Shown: piece after piece, positions 62,625-64,000 of the stretch
Numbering within the stretch: the first letter of the stretch is position 1
Layout: each line of letters starts with the position of its first letter
Assembly: GCA_033584155.1 (NCBI GenBank)
Contig: CP138355.1
Location: 1,937,501 to 2,001,500, forward strand
Direction of reading: 5' to 3'
DNA from: Candidatus Electrothrix scaldis
GTDB lineage: Bacteria > Desulfobacterota > Desulfobulbia > Desulfobulbales > Desulfobulbaceae
Length of the DNA stretch: 64,000 nt
Notes under the pieces: model-generated
Database searches by the model: none
The model's input: only the letters and a program-made list of their open reading frames with translations
What the model was told of the DNA's origin: nothing
Program-made: the position numbers and the translations under genes

Positions 62625-63254
62625 ATGGATTTGAACAGTACCATCCAGCAGCTCATTCTTTCCGCGCCCCCTCTTCTTTTTGCCCTGACCTTTCATGAGT
62701 TGGCTCACGGTTATGTAGCCTGGAAATTAGGAGATCCCACCGCAAAAGAGCAAGGGAGATTGACCATGAATCCGCTCAAGCATCTGGATCCCTTTGGTGT
62801 CCTTGCCTTTATTATTATGCGGATAGGTTGGGCAAAACCGGTGCCAGTAAATCCTCGCTATTTTCGGAATCCACAGCAAGGTATGCTGCTGACCGCCTTG
62901 GCTGGTCCTGTTGCCAATATTATTTTGGCTATCGTGAGTGCGGTTTTGGTCAAGATTCTTGGAGCTATCCCTATTTCCTCGCACCTGATATACAACGTGA
63001 TCAAACCGATGTACGATATGATGTTGGTATCGGTATGGATTAATGTGATGTTGGCCGTGTTTAATTTTCTCCCTATCCCGCCCTTGGATGGATCAAAGAT
63101 TCTTATGGGGATTCTTCCGCCGGAGCAGGCGATGGGATTTGCTCGCCTGGAACCCTATGGTTTTCTCATTATTCTGGTCCTCTTTTATATGGGGTTAATC
63201 AGTAAGATGATCATGCCTATTGTTCATCTTACAGTTGGAATGATGGTGGGATAG
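62625..63254 (+). CDS. Site-2 protease-family (M50) membrane metalloprotease, RseP-short/YwhC type
   Basis: 209 residues, inner membrane. The zinc motif is His24-Glu25-x-x-His28 in LTFHELAHGYVAWKLGD. The third ligand is in PIPPLDGSKILMGILPP. Hydrophobic helices are at about 10-27, 50-66, 88-112, 133-155 and 177-195. The short form without a PDZ domain is common near the tRNA nucleotidyltransferase fusion in delta lineages. Substrate unknown. GDPTAKEQGRLTMNPLKHLD and GWAKPVPVNPRYFRNPQQGM are typical for the family. Confidence 0.93.
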   Translation: MDLNSTIQQLILSAPPLLFALTFHELAHGYVAWKLGDPTAKEQGRLTMNPLKHLDPFGVLAFIIMRIGWAKPVPVNPRYFRNPQQGMLLTALAGPVANIILAIVSAVLVKILGAIPISSHLIYNVIKPMYDMMLVSVWINVMLAVFNFLPIPPLDGSKILMGILPPEQAMGFARLEPYGFLIILVLFYMGLISKMIMPIVHLTVGMMVG

Positions 63255-63580
63255 AGCTGCTTTTGGGGTCTGTTCAGAGTGAGTAAAAAGAACTCTCGTT
63301 TTCGTTATCTCCCTTTCTTTGGATATTTTGTTGTTGAAAATGCCCTGCTAAAACTATAACCTATTTTATAATAGGATATTTTTCTGCATGACTTCTCGTT
63401 TCTCCTTGTTCGAGAAAATTTCAGGCTATGCCTGATGACTCTGTCTTTCGCGGTTCTCAGCCGCAGCCGCAGAAAATACACTATCTTCTCGTAGAAACTT
63501 GAGAAAAGCTGCTGTAGTCAGGGGTTGAGCGTAAGGGCTTTTCTCGTCTTGTTGATATCGACCTGATAGGCTGAAAGAAT
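63255..63580. other. Intergenic region before the GAF gene
   Basis: No gene seen. Inverted repeats GAGAAAAG and CTTTTCTC around 63502 and 63537 enclose 27 bases and could form a leader hairpin. A GC-rich CCGCAGCCGCAG stretch lies near 63462. No T-run terminator is evident after the protease gene. Confidence 0.45.
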
Positions 63581-64000
63581 ATGAGTAATCAGCGGCAGAA
63601 AGATGTGACCTTAGCCTTAATACTTAATAAGATCAGTACGCTGAATCAGCTTCAGGATGTTAACACGATCTTGGACACCACGCTGTCTGAAGCACGGAGC
63701 CTAACCCATGCCGATGCGGGTTCTATCTTTCTCGTTAACGGAGAGAATTTGGAATTTCGTCATGTGCAGAATGACACCCTTTTTGGCCAAAAAGGTGCAG
63801 GGGCGGCTCGCTATCGAAATGTGAGTGTCCCTATCAGCGAAGATTCCATTGTTGGATTCTCTGCTTTGACCAGGGAGGTCGTGTCCATTGATGATGCCTA
63901 TACGATATCTTCTGATGTACCGTATAGATTTAACGATTCCTTTGATCGAAAAGGCCATTACCATACCACGTCTATCTTGGCAGTCCCCCTTGTATCACTG
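63581..64000 (+). CDS. GAF-domain protein, N-terminal part (continues outside window)
   Basis: 140 codons visible from ATG 63581. It starts SNQRQKDVTLALILNKISTL then a GAF domain: ILDTTLSEARSLTHADAGSI, FLVNGENLEFRHVQNDTLFG, VSVPISEDSIVGFSALTREV, VSIDDAYTISSDVPYRFNDS and HTTSILAVPLVSL. The N-terminus looks like that of GAF-HD-GYP phosphodiesterases in deltaproteobacteria, but other GAF outputs (GGDEF, kinase, sigma-54 regulator) cannot be excluded because the C-terminus is missing. The GAF would bind a small ligand in the cytoplasm. If the output is HD-GYP or GGDEF, it would connect to the cyclic-dinucleotide riboswitch at 8255. Confidence 0.85.
   Translation, partial: MSNQRQKDVTLALILNKISTLNQLQDVNTILDTTLSEARSLTHADAGSIFLVNGENLEFRHVQNDTLFGQKGAGAARYRNVSVPISEDSIVGFSALTREVVSIDDAYTISSDVPYRFNDSFDRKGHYHTTSILAVPLVSL

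Noticed and set aside
1-64000. tRNA, rRNA or tmRNA genes
   Set aside because: I looked for T-loop (GGTTCGA-like) sequences with matching acceptor stems in the gaps and saw none convincing.

Overview
The window looks like chromosome from an anaerobic, strictly respiratory deltaproteobacterium of the sulfate-reducer or Desulfobulbales type. A cable bacterium is possible, but that is inference. The evidence is the left edge, which carries a Wood-Ljungdahl corrinoid protein subunit (AcsC), an HdrA-type flavoprotein and an MvhD-type electron-transfer subunit. Both hdrA and mvhD contain an in-frame TGA at a position where relatives have Cys, so both are read here as selenoproteins. No rRNA, tRNA or CRISPR array was recognised.

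Layout. 1-6.4 kb: acsC, a PIN toxin-antitoxin pair, hdrA(Sec), mvhD(Sec), then a Phd/RelE-type pair whose toxin is frameshifted. 6.4-18.5 kb: accessory DNA with a Uma2 protein, a monoheme cytochrome c'-like protein, a GEMM-I-type (cyclic dinucleotide) riboswitch with no clear target, an IS1380-like element, an HU-like protein, and a stack of nested insertions: an IS630 remnant, an IS1380-like element, a 224-bp MITE inside it, and a second IS1380-like element inside the MITE. A secreted PKD/beta-helix protein is broken by a second MITE copy. 18.5-20 kb: ppnP and cbiG. 20.5-34.9 kb: a co-directional block of RND exporter, LolA-like protein, outer-membrane protein and a 2524-residue iterative polyketide synthase (KS-AT-ACP-KR-DH-PPTase plus two hot-dog domains). 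The PKS resembles enediyne PKSE enzymes with the thioesterase fused in cis, and a RecQ-family helicase overlaps its stop codon. I infer that this block makes and exports a polyene-like lipid or pigment.

34.9-37.7 kb: a PAS histidine kinase and an unknown gene. 38-53 kb: an accessory island in which every host gene lies on the minus strand and most are separated by homologous intergenic repeats, so it resembles a cassette array. It holds an Rpn-like remnant, Uma2, a RelE pair, a Cdd1-like HhH protein, a secreted protein, a 242-residue membrane-anchored protein and a Hachiman (HamA-HamB) defence system. Four IS insertions (IS-D twice, in inverted orientation; one ISKra4-like; one IS-C) interrupt Uma2, the 242-residue gene and hamB, and hamA has an in-frame TGA. 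Target-site duplications let each broken gene be rebuilt in frame, so the insertions look recent.

53-64 kb: a 21-bp tandem-repeat tract, an OmpR-type two-component pair, an M16 protease, GmhB, a DHH-CBS-tRNA nucleotidyltransferase fusion, a site-2 protease and the start of a GAF-domain protein. This returns to ordinary core genome.
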